Part shown: piece after piece, positions 28,082-37,859 of the stretch
How positions within the stretch are numbered: the first letter of the stretch is position 1
How the letters are laid out: every line of letters starts with the position of its first letter
Origin: Erwinia sp. HDF1-3R
GTDB taxonomy: Bacteria > Pseudomonadota > Gammaproteobacteria > Enterobacterales > Enterobacteriaceae
Assembly (NCBI RefSeq): GCF_039621855.1
Contig: NZ_CP155071.1
Coordinates: 2,852,001 to 2,916,000, forward strand
Length of the DNA stretch: 64,000 nt
Reading direction: 5' to 3'
The notes under the pieces: generated by a model
Databases searched by the model: none
Seen by the model: the letters and a program-made list of their open reading frames with translations, nothing else
Told to the model about the DNA's origin: nothing
Position numbers and translations under genes: made by a program

Positions 28082-29302
28082 ATGAGTGATTTTTTCCAGA
28101 ATGGGGTAATAACTAATTTTCATAATCTGACCGCCAGGCCCGTTGAAGACCTTGAAAAGGATTTAGTCCGTTTTTCTGAGAAAAGAAAAATGGCGCTCAT
28201 TCTGCCCTCGCTGTTTTCGGAGCTGGAAGGGCCGGCGCTGGGTCATATTGTTGATGAGCTGGCAAAGGTTCCCTACCTTGAGGAGATCGTGATTGGCCTC
28301 GACCAGGCCGATCGGGAGCAGTTTCTCCACGCGCGTGAATTTTTCTCTCGCCTGCCCCAGCGTCATCGTATTCTGTGGAATGATGGCCCCCGCCTGAAGG
28401 CGCTGGATGCCGAGCTGGATAAAGAAGGGCTGTCGCCCGCCCAGCCAGGTAAAGGCCGTAATGTCTGGTTCTGTACGGGCTATACGCTGGCTTCCGATCG
28501 CTCATCCTGCGTGGCACTGCATGATTGTGACATTGTCACCTATGAGCGCGGTATGCTGGCCCGCCTGCTCTACCCCCTGGCTAACCCCGCTTTTCAGTAT
28601 GAATTTTGCAAAGGCTTCTATGCCCGGGTCGCTGATAACAAGCTTAACGGGCGGGTTGGCCGCCTGCTGGTTGGCCCGCTTCTGCGATCGCTCCAAAAAG
28701 TGTATGGCCATTCTGAATACCTGGACTACCTCACCAGCTTCCGCTATCCGCTTTCGGGTGAGTTTGCCATGCGCACCCACGTGCTGAATGGCATTAAAAT
28801 CCCCGGGGACTGGGGGCTGGAAATCGGCGTGCTGTCCGAAATTTATCGTAACTACACCACCCGGCAGAGCTGCCAGGTCGAAATTGCCGATAACTATGAC
28901 CACAAGCATCAGCCCCTGTCGGAGGAGAACGGCACCGGCGGACTGCGCAGAATGAGTAACGATATCGTCCAGTCCCTGCTGCGTAAGATGGCGACGATGG
29001 GGGTGAATCTGACCAGCGATTCGTTCCGCGTCCTGAAAGCGACCTACTACCGCAACGCACTGGATATGATGGAAATTTACCATCATGAGGCCACGATGAA
29101 TGGCCTGAAGTTCGACCAGCATGCGGAAGAAGCGGCGGTAGAGATGTTCACCCAGTCGATTCTGGAGGCGGGACAGTCGTTTATCGAGCGGCCCAATGAG
29201 AAGCCGTTTATCCCTAGCTGGAGCCGGGTACAGTCTGCTTTCCCCGATATTTTGCATCGTATCTATCAGGCCGTTGAAGAGGACAACGCAGGCAAGGTGT
29301 AG
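28082..29302 (+). CDS. Glucosyl/mannosyl-3-phosphoglycerate synthase-like glycosyltransferase
   Basis: A 406-residue GT-A type transferase. MALILPSLFSELEGPALGHIVDELAKVPYLEEIVIGLDQA is a nucleotide-sugar fold start, and ALHDCDIVTYERGMLARLLYPLANP carries the metal-binding DxD-like DCD. EFAMRTHVLNGIKIPGDWGLEIGVLSEIYR is typical of glucosyl-3-phosphoglycerate synthases (GT81-like). It should transfer a sugar from a nucleotide donor to 3-phosphoglycerate, making the substrate of the phosphatase upstream. Together they would make glucosylglycerate or mannosylglycerate, a compatible solute. Sugar specificity cannot be read from the sequence. Confidence 0.8.
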   Translation: MSDFFQNGVITNFHNLTARPVEDLEKDLVRFSEKRKMALILPSLFSELEGPALGHIVDELAKVPYLEEIVIGLDQADREQFLHAREFFSRLPQRHRILWNDGPRLKALDAELDKEGLSPAQPGKGRNVWFCTGYTLASDRSSCVALHDCDIVTYERGMLARLLYPLANPAFQYEFCKGFYARVADNKLNGRVGRLLVGPLLRSLQKVYGHSEYLDYLTSFRYPLSGEFAMRTHVLNGIKIPGDWGLEIGVLSEIYRNYTTRQSCQVEIADNYDHKHQPLSEENGTGGLRRMSNDIVQSLLRKMATMGVNLTSDSFRVLKATYYRNALDMMEIYHHEATMNGLKFDQHAEEAAVEMFTQSILEAGQSFIERPNEKPFIPSWSRVQSAFPDILHRIYQAVEEDNAGKV

Positions 29303-29324
29303 GGTGCTGCGGCAAGCGCAAATA

Positions 29325-29352
29325 GCGAATGGCGAATGGCGAATGGCGAATA
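29325..29352. repeat. Short tandem repeat, four 7-bp units
   Basis: Three copies of GCGAATG and one GCGAATA in tandem, just after the glycosyltransferase gene. Being non-coding and short, it is likely a slippage product. Confidence 0.9.
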
Positions 29353-29376
29353 TAGGCTGCAATCAATCGCGGCGAT

Positions 29377-29412
29377 AAAAAAGCGAGTAAGTCACCTTAC
29401 TCGCTTTTTTTT
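29377..29412. terminator. Bidirectional terminator
   Basis: AAAAAGCGAGTAAG-TCAC-CTTACTCGCTTTTTTTT, a perfect stem flanked by A- and T-runs, serves the glycosyltransferase gene on the plus strand and the small gene at 29435-29566 on the minus strand. Confidence 0.92.
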
Positions 29413-29434
29413 GTCCGCTCAGGCGCCAGAACAA

Positions 29435-29566
29435 TCAGATTTTGCAGCCTTCGCAGTCCGCTTCATCACTCAACTCTTCAGGCACTTCCGCGGCCTTTTT
29501 GCGGGCATTGGCCTCAGCCTGTTCCAGCTGCGCATCAATATCAAATTCAAAAATATCGTCTTTCAT
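29435..29566 (-). CDS. Small acidic protein with C-terminal CxxC
   Basis: A 43-residue protein too short for usual gene tracks: it starts MKDDIFEFDIDAQLEQAEANARKKAAE and ends with two cysteines as DCEGCKI. The ATG has GGAGAACCC upstream, and the gene sits between a terminator and yedI. It probably forms one helix followed by a metal- or redox-active tail. I do not recognise a named family. Confidence 0.6.
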   Translation of the reverse strand: MKDDIFEFDIDAQLEQAEANARKKAAEVPEELSDEADCEGCKI

Positions 29567-29610
29567 GGGTTCTCCGTAAACGGTAGCGGCTCAGCTGCTC
29601 TTTATACTGA

Positions 29611-30513
29611 TTAACGGCGTACTCTGGCAATCAGATTTACCACCAGCAGCACAATCGACCCCACCACCATCCCGACAAGCAGGCTGGCCAGATTGGTTAG
29701 CAGAGAAGCGGTCAACCCGCTAAAGCCGCTGGTGTAACCTTCAATAAGCTGCCCCAGTGCGTGAACGCCATGCACGATAATCCCGCCGCCCACCAGAAAC
29801 ATTGCCAGCGTACCGACTACGGTGAGGATCTTCATCATCCACGGGGCCATTGCCAGCAGCGCACCACCAATACCCTGTGCCAGCGATGAGGGTTTCTCTT
29901 TCAGCCACAGCCCCAGATCATCTATTTTGACAATGCCGGCCACGATACCGTAAACGCCGATAGTCACCAGTATCGCAATACCAGACAGGATCAGGACCTG
30001 ATTTAAGAGTGGCGCTTCTGAGACAATACCCAGCGTAATGGCAACAATTTCTGCGGAGAGGATAAAGTCGGTGCGCACGGCCCCTTTGATCTTTTTCTTC
30101 TCGAACTCAGCCGCATTTTGCTGAGTGAGATTTTGCAGCCGTTTCTCGCGGGCCTCGGGCGAGTGCTCTGATTTGTCTTTACTCAGGCTGTGGATGACTT
30201 TCTCCATCCCCTCATAGCTGAGGTAGGCCCCGCCAAGCATCAGCAGAGGGGTTATCGCCCAGGGTGCCCAGGTGCTGATAATCAGCGCCAGCGGCACCAG
30301 TATCAGCTTATTCAGAAACGATCCTTTTGCCACGCCCCAGACCACGGGGATTTCACGGTTAGCCTTAACGCCGCTCACCTGCTGCGCATTAAGCGAGAGA
30401 TCGTCGCCCAAAACGCCAGCCGTTTTCTTTGCTGCGACTTTTCCCATTACGGAAATATCGTCCAGCAGCGTGGAAATATCATCCAATAGCGTCAGTAAGC
30501 TACTTCCTGCCAA
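29611..30513 (-). CDS. yedI: YedI, DUF808 inner-membrane protein
   Basis: A 300-residue membrane protein starting [49 protein letters not shown], which is the DUF808/YedI signature, followed by about seven hydrophobic segments and a conserved [18 protein letters not shown] stretch. Its function is unknown. It is next to yedA and vsr-dcm as in E. coli. The small gene upstream on the same strand (30525-30803) may be co-transcribed. Confidence 0.92.
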   Translation of the reverse strand: MAGSSLLTLLDDISTLLDDISVMGKVAAKKTAGVLGDDLSLNAQQVSGVKANREIPVVWGVAKGSFLNKLILVPLALIISTWAPWAITPLLMLGGAYLSYEGMEKVIHSLSKDKSEHSPEAREKRLQNLTQQNAAEFEKKKIKGAVRTDFILSAEIVAITLGIVSEAPLLNQVLILSGIAILVTIGVYGIVAGIVKIDDLGLWLKEKPSSLAQGIGGALLAMAPWMMKILTVVGTLAMFLVGGGIIVHGVHALGQLIEGYTSGFSGLTASLLTNLASLLVGMVVGSIVLLVVNLIARVRR

Positions 30514-30524
30514 AATACCCTTCC

Positions 30525-30803
30525 TTATTCATGTCCATCATGTTGACAGCAGGGACATACCTGCATCTCTACCACCGCCATATCGGCGATGCCGTCACAC
30601 TCCCACTCGACCCGTACCGGTTGCCCGTCGGCTTCCTGATGATGCAGATATTTGCTGACCGGGCTTTCCGTCATACCGGTGACGTCTTCCGTCGCCACCA
30701 GCCTGTCGCCGACAAAAATACGCGCCGTGGCCTGCGTCCCGACCATGCGCTCGCCGTCGATTTTGTACAGCCGACGCACCGTAAGTTTGATACTGCCCAT
30801 CAT
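30525..30803 (-). CDS. Unknown protein upstream of yedI
   Basis: A 92-residue, mostly beta protein with a C-terminal cysteine pair (CPCC) and no signal peptide. Two ATG codons in tandem lie at 30803 and 30800. The stop lies 12 bases before the yedI start on the same strand, suggesting one operon. I do not recognise the family. The final CPCCQ may bind metal. Confidence 0.6.
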   Translation of the reverse strand: MMGSIKLTVRRLYKIDGERMVGTQATARIFVGDRLVATEDVTGMTESPVSKYLHHQEADGQPVRVEWECDGIADMAVVEMQVCPCCQHDGHE

Positions 30804-30955
30804 CCACCGTGAGAGAATGTTAAAGAGTGTGATCTAAGCAATTATGAACGAGAGATGCAAATTGTCTTCTCCGAATCTGTTGAAGAGGAAAAAAAGCGGC
30901 AATTCATCTGGTTGAACTGAGAAATTAGCGTTAAGTTAACCTACCATTAACAATT

Positions 30956-31873
30956 ATGAAGAAAATCATGCTACGCCGCTCCCCTACTCTTCTCCCGCTA
31001 CTTATCGCCCTGTTCGCGCTTTACTTTATCTGGGGATCGACCTACTTCGTGATCCGCATCGGCGTACAGAGCTGGCCGCCGATGATGATGGCTGGCCTGC
31101 GCTTTCTGCTGGCAGGGGTGGTGCTGTCGCTTTATCTGTTACTGCGCGGTGAGAAACTCCCCTCATGGCGGGCAGCGGGGAACGCTGCGCTGGTGGGCAT
31201 AATGCTGCTGGCGATTGGCAACGGGACCGTAACGGTCGCGGAGCATCAGAACGTGCCATCCGGCATTGCCGCCGTCATGGTGGCAACCGTTCCTCTGTTC
31301 GCCCTGTGCTTCAGCCGCCTTTTCGGCATCCAGACCCGCTGGATTGAATGGCTGGGCATTGCCGTCGGGCTGGTGGGGATAATTCTGCTGAACAGCGGCG
31401 GTCATCTGGGCAGCTCACCGTGGGGCGCGATAATTATGCTGGGTTCAGTCAGCTGGGCGTTTGGTTCGGTATGGGGCTCACGGATCACCCTGCCGCAGGG
31501 GATGATGGCGGGGGCAATAGAAATGCTTACGGCGGGGGTTGTGCTGCTGATAGCCAGCCAGCTGTATGGTGAAAAACTTAGCGCCCCGCCTTCGCTACAG
31601 GGGATGCTGGCGCTTGGCTACCTGAGCCTGTTTGGTTCCGTGATTGCGATTAACGCCTATATGTTTCTGATCCGCAACGTAACACCCGCTGTTGCCACCA
31701 GCTATGCCTATGTTAATCCGGTGGTTGCCGTGCTGCTTGGCATTGGCTTCGGCGGTGAAAGCCTGAGCTCGCGCGAATGGCTGGCGCTGGCGACAATTGT
31801 CCTGGCGGTTATCCTGGTCACGCTGGGTAAGTACCTGTTCCCAGCCGCGCCCGAAGTCCGTCGCTGTGAATGA
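30956..31873 (+). CDS. yedA: YedA, EamA-family drug/metabolite transporter
   Basis: A 305-residue inner-membrane protein with ten predicted helices in two EamA repeats. It opens LLPLLIALFALYFIWGSTYFVIRIGVQSWPPMMMAGLRFLLAG, the usual EamA signature, and ends the second repeat with ATSYAYVNPVVAVLLGIGFGGE. Length and position match E. coli YedA (306 residues). The substrate is unknown. An alternative start at 30965 is possible. Confidence 0.92.
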   Translation: MKKIMLRRSPTLLPLLIALFALYFIWGSTYFVIRIGVQSWPPMMMAGLRFLLAGVVLSLYLLLRGEKLPSWRAAGNAALVGIMLLAIGNGTVTVAEHQNVPSGIAAVMVATVPLFALCFSRLFGIQTRWIEWLGIAVGLVGIILLNSGGHLGSSPWGAIIMLGSVSWAFGSVWGSRITLPQGMMAGAIEMLTAGVVLLIASQLYGEKLSAPPSLQGMLALGYLSLFGSVIAINAYMFLIRNVTPAVATSYAYVNPVVAVLLGIGFGGESLSSREWLALATIVLAVILVTLGKYLFPAAPEVRRCE

Positions 31874-31897
31874 CTCACCTGCCGCCTGGCGGCAGAG

Positions 31898-32368
31898 TTA
31901 CATCTGATGGATGCCGAGTGCGTCGATTTCCGCATTCCCGCTCCCGGCACAGATCCACTCTTCCAGCCGGGACTGTAGCGCGCCCTGCTCAAGTCGGGTT
32001 TTACCCCGCAGGGCGCACTCCCACACCACCATCACCTTCCAGCCTTCGTCGGTAAGCTGCTGAATATAGCGCCGGTCGCGCTCGACGTTCCCCCCTATCT
32101 TCGCCATCCAGAATTGGGTGCGCGTCGCCGGCACCTTAAAGAGATGGCAGTGATGGTGATGCCAGAAGCAGCCGTGTGTAAAGATAATGGCCTGATACTG
32201 GCTCAGCACAAAATCGGGACGGCCAGGCAGGGTTTTATCCTGAACGTCAAAGCTAAAACCCTGGTCTGCCAGCAGTTCGGCAAGCCGGTTTTCTATTGCC
32301 GTATCTCGCGTGCCGATTGCGCGCATATTTTTAGTGCGAATTTCCGCGGAGTGTACATCAGCCATCAC
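31898..32368 (-). CDS. vsr: Vsr, very-short-patch repair endonuclease
   Basis: A 156-residue T/G mismatch endonuclease. The motifs GTRDTAIENRLAELLADQGF, LPGRPDFVLSQYQAIIFTHGCFWHHHHCHLFKVP and NVERDRRYIQQL are those of Vsr, with the catalytic aspartate in PDF and the zinc-binding H/C cluster. It nicks 5' of the T in T/G mismatches produced by deamination of 5-methylcytosine at Dcm sites. It follows dcm on the same strand with a 36-base gap, whereas the genes overlap in E. coli. Start at 32368 or 32365. Confidence 0.96.
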   Translation of the reverse strand: MMADVHSAEIRTKNMRAIGTRDTAIENRLAELLADQGFSFDVQDKTLPGRPDFVLSQYQAIIFTHGCFWHHHHCHLFKVPATRTQFWMAKIGGNVERDRRYIQQLTDEGWKVMVVWECALRGKTRLEQGALQSRLEEWICAGSGNAEIDALGIHQM

Positions 32369-32404
32369 AATCTCCTTATGCCCAGGCTAAGTATAGACGC
32401 AGAC

Positions 32405-33826
32405 TTAAAGGCGATCCCGACGCTGCCCGACGGCCTGTGTTATCCACGGCAGCAAAAGCCTGGCGATGGCCGCAAAGGCCGGTACCACTACCGAGTTGCC
32501 AAACTGACGGTAGGCCTGAGTATCGGAAACCGGGATGCGGAAGCGATAGCCGTCAGGCTGTTCAAACCCCATCAGACGGGCGCACTCGCGCGGCGTCAGG
32601 CGGCGCGGGCGACGCTGCTGGTTTTCGGCATTATCAAAATCGCGTTCGCCCAGCGCCCTGTCCCAGCCACGGTCAATCAGGATCTCCGAACCGTCTTTGT
32701 AATAGCGCGCAGAGAGGGTGCGCACCACGCCGTTTTCCCGCTGCGGATCCACCAGGCCGTAGCCGAAACCATTCCCCTTCGCCTGGTGTTTTTTCGCATA
32801 CTGATAAAGATACTTCCACAGCGTCGGCGTCAGAATGTATTTTGCCTCGACTGAGGGTTCGAGCAGCGCCCTTAACGGCGTCCTGCGCGCAGGATAGAGT
32901 GACGAAAGCGCGTCCAGGCTAAAGGACGGCAGGTTTAGATCGCGGCGAAAGCCCACCAGCACGATACGTTCACGGTGCTGCGGCAGGAAATGCTGGCCGT
33001 CGACGATTTTAGGATCCTTCGCGCCGCTGATGTCCGCGTCAGCCACGTCATAGCCCAGCTCATCCAGGGTATCCATGATGATGCGGAAGGTTTTACCCTT
33101 ATCGTGACTCTTAAGGTTTTTAACGTTTTCCAGCACGAAAATGGCCGGTTTCTTGGCGGTAATAATGCGGGCAACGTCGAAAAATAACGTGCCCTGCGCC
33201 TCGCACTCAAATCCATGCGCGCGCCCCAGCGCATTTTTCTTGGAGACGCCCGCCAGCGAAAACGGCTGGCAGGGAAAACCGGCCAGCAGAACATCGTGAT
33301 CGGGAACCTGCTGGTCAATATGCTGGTAAGCCTGCTGTTCGCTGACGCTGGCATCATTGCTCAGGGTCACATCGCGAATATCCTGATTGAAGGTATGTGA
33401 CTCGGGACAGCAGTACCAGTTGGCTTTATAGGTACGCACCGAGAATTTATTCCACTCACTGGTGAACACGCACTGTCCGCCCGCCGCTTCAAAACCGCTG
33501 CGAATACCGCCAATACCGGCAAACAAGTCGATAAAGCGGAACGCGTAATCAGGGTGATGTGCCGGGGGCGAAGGCAGCATTTGCCGGAGTTGGCTGACTT
33601 CTGCTTCGGTAAGCGGTTTGGCCGCGCTGTAACCCTTCGCCCAGCGATTGAGCGCTTCGCGCGTCCACTCATGCTGACCCGGTTCACGCAGCGCCCGGGC
33701 AACGGTTTGCGGGTCGTAGATCTCCAGCACCCGCTGGAGCAGCAGACCATCCTGCTCAAATTTCTTCCGATCCTGCTCGCTTGCCTGCCCGGTCAGCAGC
33801 AACGCTGCACTATCAATCTCGTTCAT
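32405..33826 (-). CDS. dcm: Dcm, DNA cytosine-5 methyltransferase
   Basis: A 473-residue C5-cytosine methyltransferase, one residue longer than E. coli Dcm. Visible motifs: I ([20 protein letters not shown]), IV with the catalytic cysteine ([13 protein letters not shown]), VI (FVLENVKNL), VIII ([11 protein letters not shown]) and X ([12 protein letters not shown]). The N-terminal ~80 residues form the Dcm-specific extension. It should methylate the inner C of CCWGG. It is the first gene of dcm-vsr. Confidence 0.96.
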   Translation of the reverse strand: MNEIDSAALLLTGQASEQDRKKFEQDGLLLQRVLEIYDPQTVARALREPGQHEWTREALNRWAKGYSAAKPLTEAEVSQLRQMLPSPPAHHPDYAFRFIDLFAGIGGIRSGFEAAGGQCVFTSEWNKFSVRTYKANWYCCPESHTFNQDIRDVTLSNDASVSEQQAYQHIDQQVPDHDVLLAGFPCQPFSLAGVSKKNALGRAHGFECEAQGTLFFDVARIITAKKPAIFVLENVKNLKSHDKGKTFRIIMDTLDELGYDVADADISGAKDPKIVDGQHFLPQHRERIVLVGFRRDLNLPSFSLDALSSLYPARRTPLRALLEPSVEAKYILTPTLWKYLYQYAKKHQAKGNGFGYGLVDPQRENGVVRTLSARYYKDGSEILIDRGWDRALGERDFDNAENQQRRPRRLTPRECARLMGFEQPDGYRFRIPVSDTQAYRQFGNSVVVPAFAAIARLLLPWITQAVGQRRDRL

Positions 33827-34101
33827 AATGACTCAGTTAAGTGTTAAACGCGTGACAGTCTATCACTTAACTGTCCCGGAGCCAGGGGGAAGCATCCTTT
33901 AACTGTTCCAGGCTGCCTGAATCTGTATTCACCTTCCAACTGCTATCATCTGCTGTCTTAATCAGGGCTTAACACCCGCCACAGGAGAGATTTTTGTTCG
34001 CAGGAACGCCTTTTTCCCATTCCCGGCACCTGCGACCGTGACATCTTCCTTCTGCGCCCCTACACTAGCGCTGTTTTGAGAAACTATTGGAGCCTGCCGC
34101 C

Positions 34102-34758
34102 ATGAGCGAAATCTCACGTCCCCTTCTGACCCTCCCCAATGGAGCAAAAAAGCTGCTGCTGCACTCCTGCTGCGCGCCCTGCTCGGGCGAGGTGATGGAA
34201 GCCATTCAGGCAGCCGGGATTGAGTACACCATTTTCTTCTACAATCCGAACATTCACCCACAGAAAGAGTATCTGCTGCGGAAAGAAGAAAATATCCGCT
34301 TTGCTGAACAGCACGGTATTCCCTTTGTGGATGCGGACTACGATACCGATAACTGGTTTGAGAGAGCCAAAGGCATGGAGTGGGAGCCGGAGCGCGGCGT
34401 ACGCTGCACCATGTGCTTTGATATGCGCTTTGAACGCACCGCGCTTTATGCCCATGAGAACGGTTTTGATGCCATTTCCAGCTCGCTGGGGATCTCCCGC
34501 TGGAAAAATATGGAGCAGATCAACGGCTGCGGCGTACGCGCTGCTGCGCCCTACCCGGATATGGTTTACTGGGAGTATAACTGGCGCAAAAAGGGCGGCT
34601 CCGCCCGCATGATAGAGATCAGCAAACGCGAGCGCTTTTACCAGCAGGAGTACTGCGGCTGCGTCTACTCACTGCGTGATACCAATCTTCATCGTAAAAG
34701 CCAGGGCCGCCCCCTGATTAAACTGGGCGTACTTTATTACGGTGATGAAGAGCAGTAA
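34102..34758 (+). CDS. queH: QueH, epoxyqueuosine reductase
   Basis: A 218-residue iron-sulfur enzyme (formerly DUF208) doing the last step of queuosine tRNA modification in place of QueG. Cysteine motifs are visible: HSCCAPCSG near residue 20, RCTMCFDMR near residue 100 and YCGCVYSL near residue 195, which bind the 4Fe-4S cluster and adjacent metal. The start chosen is the ATG of [11 protein letters not shown] at 34102; the in-frame ATG at 34087 lacks a ribosome site. It stands alone with a hairpin after it. Confidence 0.92.
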   Translation: MSEISRPLLTLPNGAKKLLLHSCCAPCSGEVMEAIQAAGIEYTIFFYNPNIHPQKEYLLRKEENIRFAEQHGIPFVDADYDTDNWFERAKGMEWEPERGVRCTMCFDMRFERTALYAHENGFDAISSSLGISRWKNMEQINGCGVRAAAPYPDMVYWEYNWRKKGGSARMIEISKRERFYQQEYCGCVYSLRDTNLHRKSQGRPLIKLGVLYYGDEEQ

Positions 34759-34788
34759 TCACCCGCTAAAATAACCCGGTCCTGCCTC

Positions 34789-34828
34789 TTCTCTCCTCCC
34801 TACCCTTTATGGAAGGGGGGAGAGAAAT
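34789..34828 (+). terminator. Imperfect hairpin between queH and yedJ
   Basis: Arms around TTCTCTCCTCCCT and GGGGGGAGAGAA form a stem between two convergent genes. There is no long T-run. Confidence 0.5.
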
Positions 34829-34852
34829 AAAAAGCTTATCCGCAGACGCCCA

Positions 34853-35560
34853 TCATATTTTCTGCTGCCCGCCGGGGCTAAATTCCTGCAGCACATCCTC
34901 ATCGAGTCCACAAAAATCGCCTTTCAGCTCCGCGCACAGTTTTGCCATATAGGTCACCAGAAAATGGGTGTTATATTCCGCCAGCCGACGGCCTTCCGGG
35001 GTTTGCATCTGCTCCGGCAATTTCAGAAGCTTCTTCTGAAAATGGTCCAGCGCCCACTCCGCATCATTTAACGGCCTGTCACGCCCCAGCGGATCGGTGC
35101 TGTCAAACAGCGAGCGTCCCAGCGCACCGGAGACATAAAATACCCTTGCCAGCCCTATTGCGCCCAGCGATTCAAGCCGATCGGCATCCTGAACGATTTT
35201 TGCCTCCAGCGTTTCGGCCTCTATGCCCGCGCTAAAGCTGTGTGCATGAACGGCATGGGTCACCGCATCAATTTTTTGTGGGGGAAAGTCAGGAAAGACC
35301 TCCTGCAAAATACGTCGCGCCTCCACGGCAGCCTGAGCGGAAGCAAGGTGCCGTTCCGGGTGATTTTTGGGCAGGTTAACTATATCGTGAAAGTAACAGC
35401 CGGTGAGCACCACCAGCTCATCAGCTTCGCTTCCCTTCATTATACGCTGCGCCGTCTGCCATACGCGTCGCAGGTGGGCCACATCGTGTGCCTTGTCGTC
35501 CTGAGGCCAGGTTTCATGCAGCCAGTTTTCAAAGCGGTTTTGCCAGAGTATCAGGGACAC
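34853..35560 (-). CDS. yedJ: YedJ, HD-domain phosphohydrolase
   Basis: A 235-residue HD-superfamily hydrolase. The metal ligands are visible as HDVAHLRRVW, then CYFHDIVNLPKNHPERHLASAQAA, and later QDADRLESLGAIGLAR. The best start is GTG at 35560, giving VSLILWQNRFENWLHETWP with GGAG at good spacing; the frame runs further upstream to 35662 but that part is not conserved-looking. E. coli YedJ has 231 residues. The substrate is unknown, probably a nucleotide. Confidence 0.88.
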   Translation of the reverse strand: MSLILWQNRFENWLHETWPQDDKAHDVAHLRRVWQTAQRIMKGSEADELVVLTGCYFHDIVNLPKNHPERHLASAQAAVEARRILQEVFPDFPPQKIDAVTHAVHAHSFSAGIEAETLEAKIVQDADRLESLGAIGLARVFYVSGALGRSLFDSTDPLGRDRPLNDAEWALDHFQKKLLKLPEQMQTPEGRRLAEYNTHFLVTYMAKLCAELKGDFCGLDEDVLQEFSPGGQQKI

Positions 35561-36160
35561 AGACTTCTCCTTATTATTTGAACTTTTTGAGATGCCATTG
35601 GACCAGGGCAGGCGACTGCGTGGTATAGCGGTAAGCGGCGGCCAAAATGAGACCTGCATCATGTTTATAACGCTAAATTAAACCATTACACACTTTTTTC
35701 GTTGTTGCATTTTTTATTGCTAAAAAAATTATTTGATTGTTTTTCATGCAGATGCTTAAACGGATATAATGTACGTTGCGAAATAAGTTTCCCGCTACTT
35801 CAATAAAATGCTTTAGAATTCTCACAAAGCACTTGATATAGCATCCCGATGCACCATATCTCTTGCAGAGTGCTGATAACGCCCTTCGCGTCTGTAAGGG
35901 ACTGTAAAGAAGCAACTGTTGACTGAACAATCCCCTACACAAACAAGGGATATCAGCAGAAGAATAAGACTGAGCGTCTCAGGGGATTGTAAACGTTTAC
36001 GTGCTAACCTGGTTAGACGCCAATTAAGAAGTATAATTAATGTATATTTACGCTCATCACAAAAGCGTTAAGTGCCAGGTTAAGGTTCAGATTTATCTGT
36101 ATTGTATTTTTATTTTGGCTGTGATCAGCGTTTCAACCAGAAAGTTACAGGGGTAAAACC
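35561..36160. other. Intergenic stretch before the ASCH-like gene
   Basis: About 600 bases, AT-rich in the middle, with no convincing gene. The minus-strand frame at 35673-35942 has no ribosome site. Presumably it holds promoters for yedJ and for the gene at 36161. Confidence 0.4.
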
Positions 36161-36826
36161 ATGAAAGAACGCCCGATTTTGTTTAATGATCAACGGGTGC
36201 GAGCGCTGCTCTCTGACCAACAACGACAAACCCGACGCATTATGAAGTCACAGTTTTTGGGGCCGGGCCAGGATAACCATGAAGGCTGTTATGGTATTGA
36301 CGTGCTCAGTAATCACCTGCAGGGAAACCGGGTGATGGGTATGGAAAACTTAAGTTATCATTGCCCTTACGGACAGCCAGGCGACAGGCTCTGGGTGAGG
36401 GAAACCTGGCGTGGCCCGCTTATTGATCAAAGCGAAATAGCCGAATACGAACGTGCGCCCGCGCAGTTTAAAAACCCGCGCTACTGTCAGTATCGCGCAG
36501 ATACCAGCCAGTTTTCTAACGCCGAAGACGAGGATCCGCATTTTGGCTGGCAGGCGGGCATTCATATGCCACGCTGGGCAAGCCGCATCAATCTGCTGAT
36601 TACCGGGATTCGCGTGGAAAAAATTCAGGATATCAGCGACGACGACGTTATTGCTGAGGGCGTACAGACTGACTCTCATTTTCTGAATAATTTTTTCACC
36701 ATGCACCATGAGGCCGTCTCTTCAAAAGATGCCTACCGTAAACAGTGGGCTTTGCAGTACGGCGGCACCAGCTGGGAGGTGAATCCCTGGGTTTGGGTCA
36801 TTGATTTTACGCGCGTACAAAATTAA
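36161..36826 (+). CDS. ASCH/PUA-like protein, phage-type
   Basis: A 221-residue protein similar in pattern to phage and enterobacterial ASCH-like proteins: [28 protein letters not shown] at the start, then [49 protein letters not shown] and a final [13 protein letters not shown]. The R-R-hairpin and W-V-R-E-T-W residues suggest RNA or nucleotide binding. The function is unknown. AGGGG precedes the ATG. It is encoded 23 bases upstream of mtfA on the same strand. Confidence 0.75.
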   Translation: MKERPILFNDQRVRALLSDQQRQTRRIMKSQFLGPGQDNHEGCYGIDVLSNHLQGNRVMGMENLSYHCPYGQPGDRLWVRETWRGPLIDQSEIAEYERAPAQFKNPRYCQYRADTSQFSNAEDEDPHFGWQAGIHMPRWASRINLLITGIRVEKIQDISDDDVIAEGVQTDSHFLNNFFTMHHEAVSSKDAYRKQWALQYGGTSWEVNPWVWVIDFTRVQN

Positions 36827-36849
36827 CCATAACAAACGAGTGTGGGTTG

Positions 36850-37638
36850 ATGATCAAATGGCCGTGGAAAAAACCGGATGCTGCTATCGCCCCCCTGCCC
36901 TGGCAGGAGGCGTTAGCTATTCCCATTTTGCGCGGCTTCGATCGGCCCGAACAGCTGCGTCTGACCGCACTGGCAGCCAGGTTTTTGCAGCAAAAGCGTC
37001 TGGTGCCGCTGCAGGATGTAAACCTGGATGAGCTGCAATGTGCCCGGCTGGCACTGCTTTTTAGCCTGCCGGTGTTAAACCTGGGTTATCACTGGCTCGA
37101 CGGATTTAATGAAGTGCTGATGTATCCCGCGCCCTTCCGGGTCGACGATGAGTGGCAGGATGAGTTTGGTCTGGTACACCGGGAGCAGTCAGTTCATGCT
37201 GGTCAGAGCTGGTTACAGGGTCCGATTGTTTTAAACTGGATGGATGTGCAGGATTCCTTCGATCTTTCCGGGTTTAACCTGGTGATTCATGAAGTGGCTC
37301 ACAAGCTCGATTCACGCGGAAGCGGTTATACCAACGGCGTTCCCGCTATCGCGTTAAGTGAAGTGGCAGCCTGGGAGCAGGATCTTAACGCGGCCATGAA
37401 CGCGATACGGGACGAGATCGAGCTGGTGGGGGAAGCGGCGGCCAGTATGGATGCCCAGGCCGCCAGCGAGCCAGCGGAGTGCTTTGCGGTGCTGTCAGAA
37501 TATTTTTTTAGCGCGCCGCATCTGCTGAATACTCAGTTCCCGTCACTCTATCGACGCTTTAGCGGGTTTTACCGCCAGGATCCCGCGGCGCGCTTCGGGC
37601 TCAACACGACGGTCCATACGGACAAAGTTGGCTATTAA
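36850..37638 (+). CDS. mtfA: MtfA, Mlc-titrating zinc metallopeptidase
   Basis: A 262-residue peptidase with the gluzincin motif HEVAHKLD (zinc histidines H and H, catalytic E) near residue 148 and a second conserved acidic region ([11 protein letters not shown]). MtfA binds and titrates the glucose repressor Mlc (DgsA), so it tunes ptsG expression, and has aminopeptidase activity. The ATG at 36850 ([10 protein letters not shown]) is preferred over the TTG just before it. It lies directly upstream of the tRNA-Asn gene, as in E. coli. Confidence 0.92.
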   Translation: MIKWPWKKPDAAIAPLPWQEALAIPILRGFDRPEQLRLTALAARFLQQKRLVPLQDVNLDELQCARLALLFSLPVLNLGYHWLDGFNEVLMYPAPFRVDDEWQDEFGLVHREQSVHAGQSWLQGPIVLNWMDVQDSFDLSGFNLVIHEVAHKLDSRGSGYTNGVPAIALSEVAAWEQDLNAAMNAIRDEIELVGEAAASMDAQAASEPAECFAVLSEYFFSAPHLLNTQFPSLYRRFSGFYRQDPAARFGLNTTVHTDKVGY

Positions 37639-37691
37639 GCCAGCGGGTTGCTTTAAACGCAGCCAGTTGAAAGCCCAAGTGTTTTTTGCTG

Positions 37692-37720
37692 TTGACAGCC
37701 CCGGGCGCCCTCGCTAATAT
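37692..37720 (+). promoter_or_regulatory. Promoter of tRNA-Asn
   Basis: TTGACA (37692-37697), a 17-base spacer and TAATAT (37715-37720), followed by a GC-rich discriminator (GCGCCCC) typical of stringently controlled stable-RNA promoters. Confidence 0.88.
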
Positions 37721-37739
37721 GCGCCCCATCGAAACCGAT

Positions 37740-37815
37740 TCCTCTGTAGTTCAGTCGGTAGAACGGCGGACTGTTAATCCGTATGTCACTGGTTCGAGTC
37801 CAGTCAGAGGAGCCA
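37740..37815 (+). tRNA. tRNA-Asn (GTT)
   Basis: A 76-base tRNA with encoded CCA. The acceptor stem TCCTCTG pairs with CAGAGGA, the anticodon loop reads CTGTTAA with anticodon GTT, and the T-loop is GGTTCGAGTCC. By memory it is identical to enterobacterial asn tRNAs. Its 3' end is the insertion site of the island that follows. Confidence 0.97.
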
Positions 37816-37819
37816 AATT
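37800..37819 (+). repeat. Left attachment repeat (attL) in the tRNA-Asn 3' end
   Basis: CCAGTCAGAGGAGCCAAATT, identical over 20 bases to 53554-53573. The first 17 bases are the known attachment repeat of the high-pathogenicity island and ICEKp family at asn tRNA genes. Confidence 0.9.
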
Positions 37820-37823
37820 TGAG

Positions 37824-37856
37824 AAGCCCGCTCAGGGAAACCTGAGCGGGCTTTTT
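37824..37856 (+). terminator. Hairpin just inside the island after the tRNA
   Basis: AGCCCGCTCAGG-GAAA-CCTGAGCGGGCT followed by TTTT, a perfect 12-base stem that ends the tRNA transcript. Confidence 0.9.
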
Positions 37857-37859
37857 GCT

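Noticed and set aside
32114..32854. 246-codon plus-strand frame across vsr and dcm
   Set aside because: It is antisense to two well-identified genes and spans their gap without any motif.
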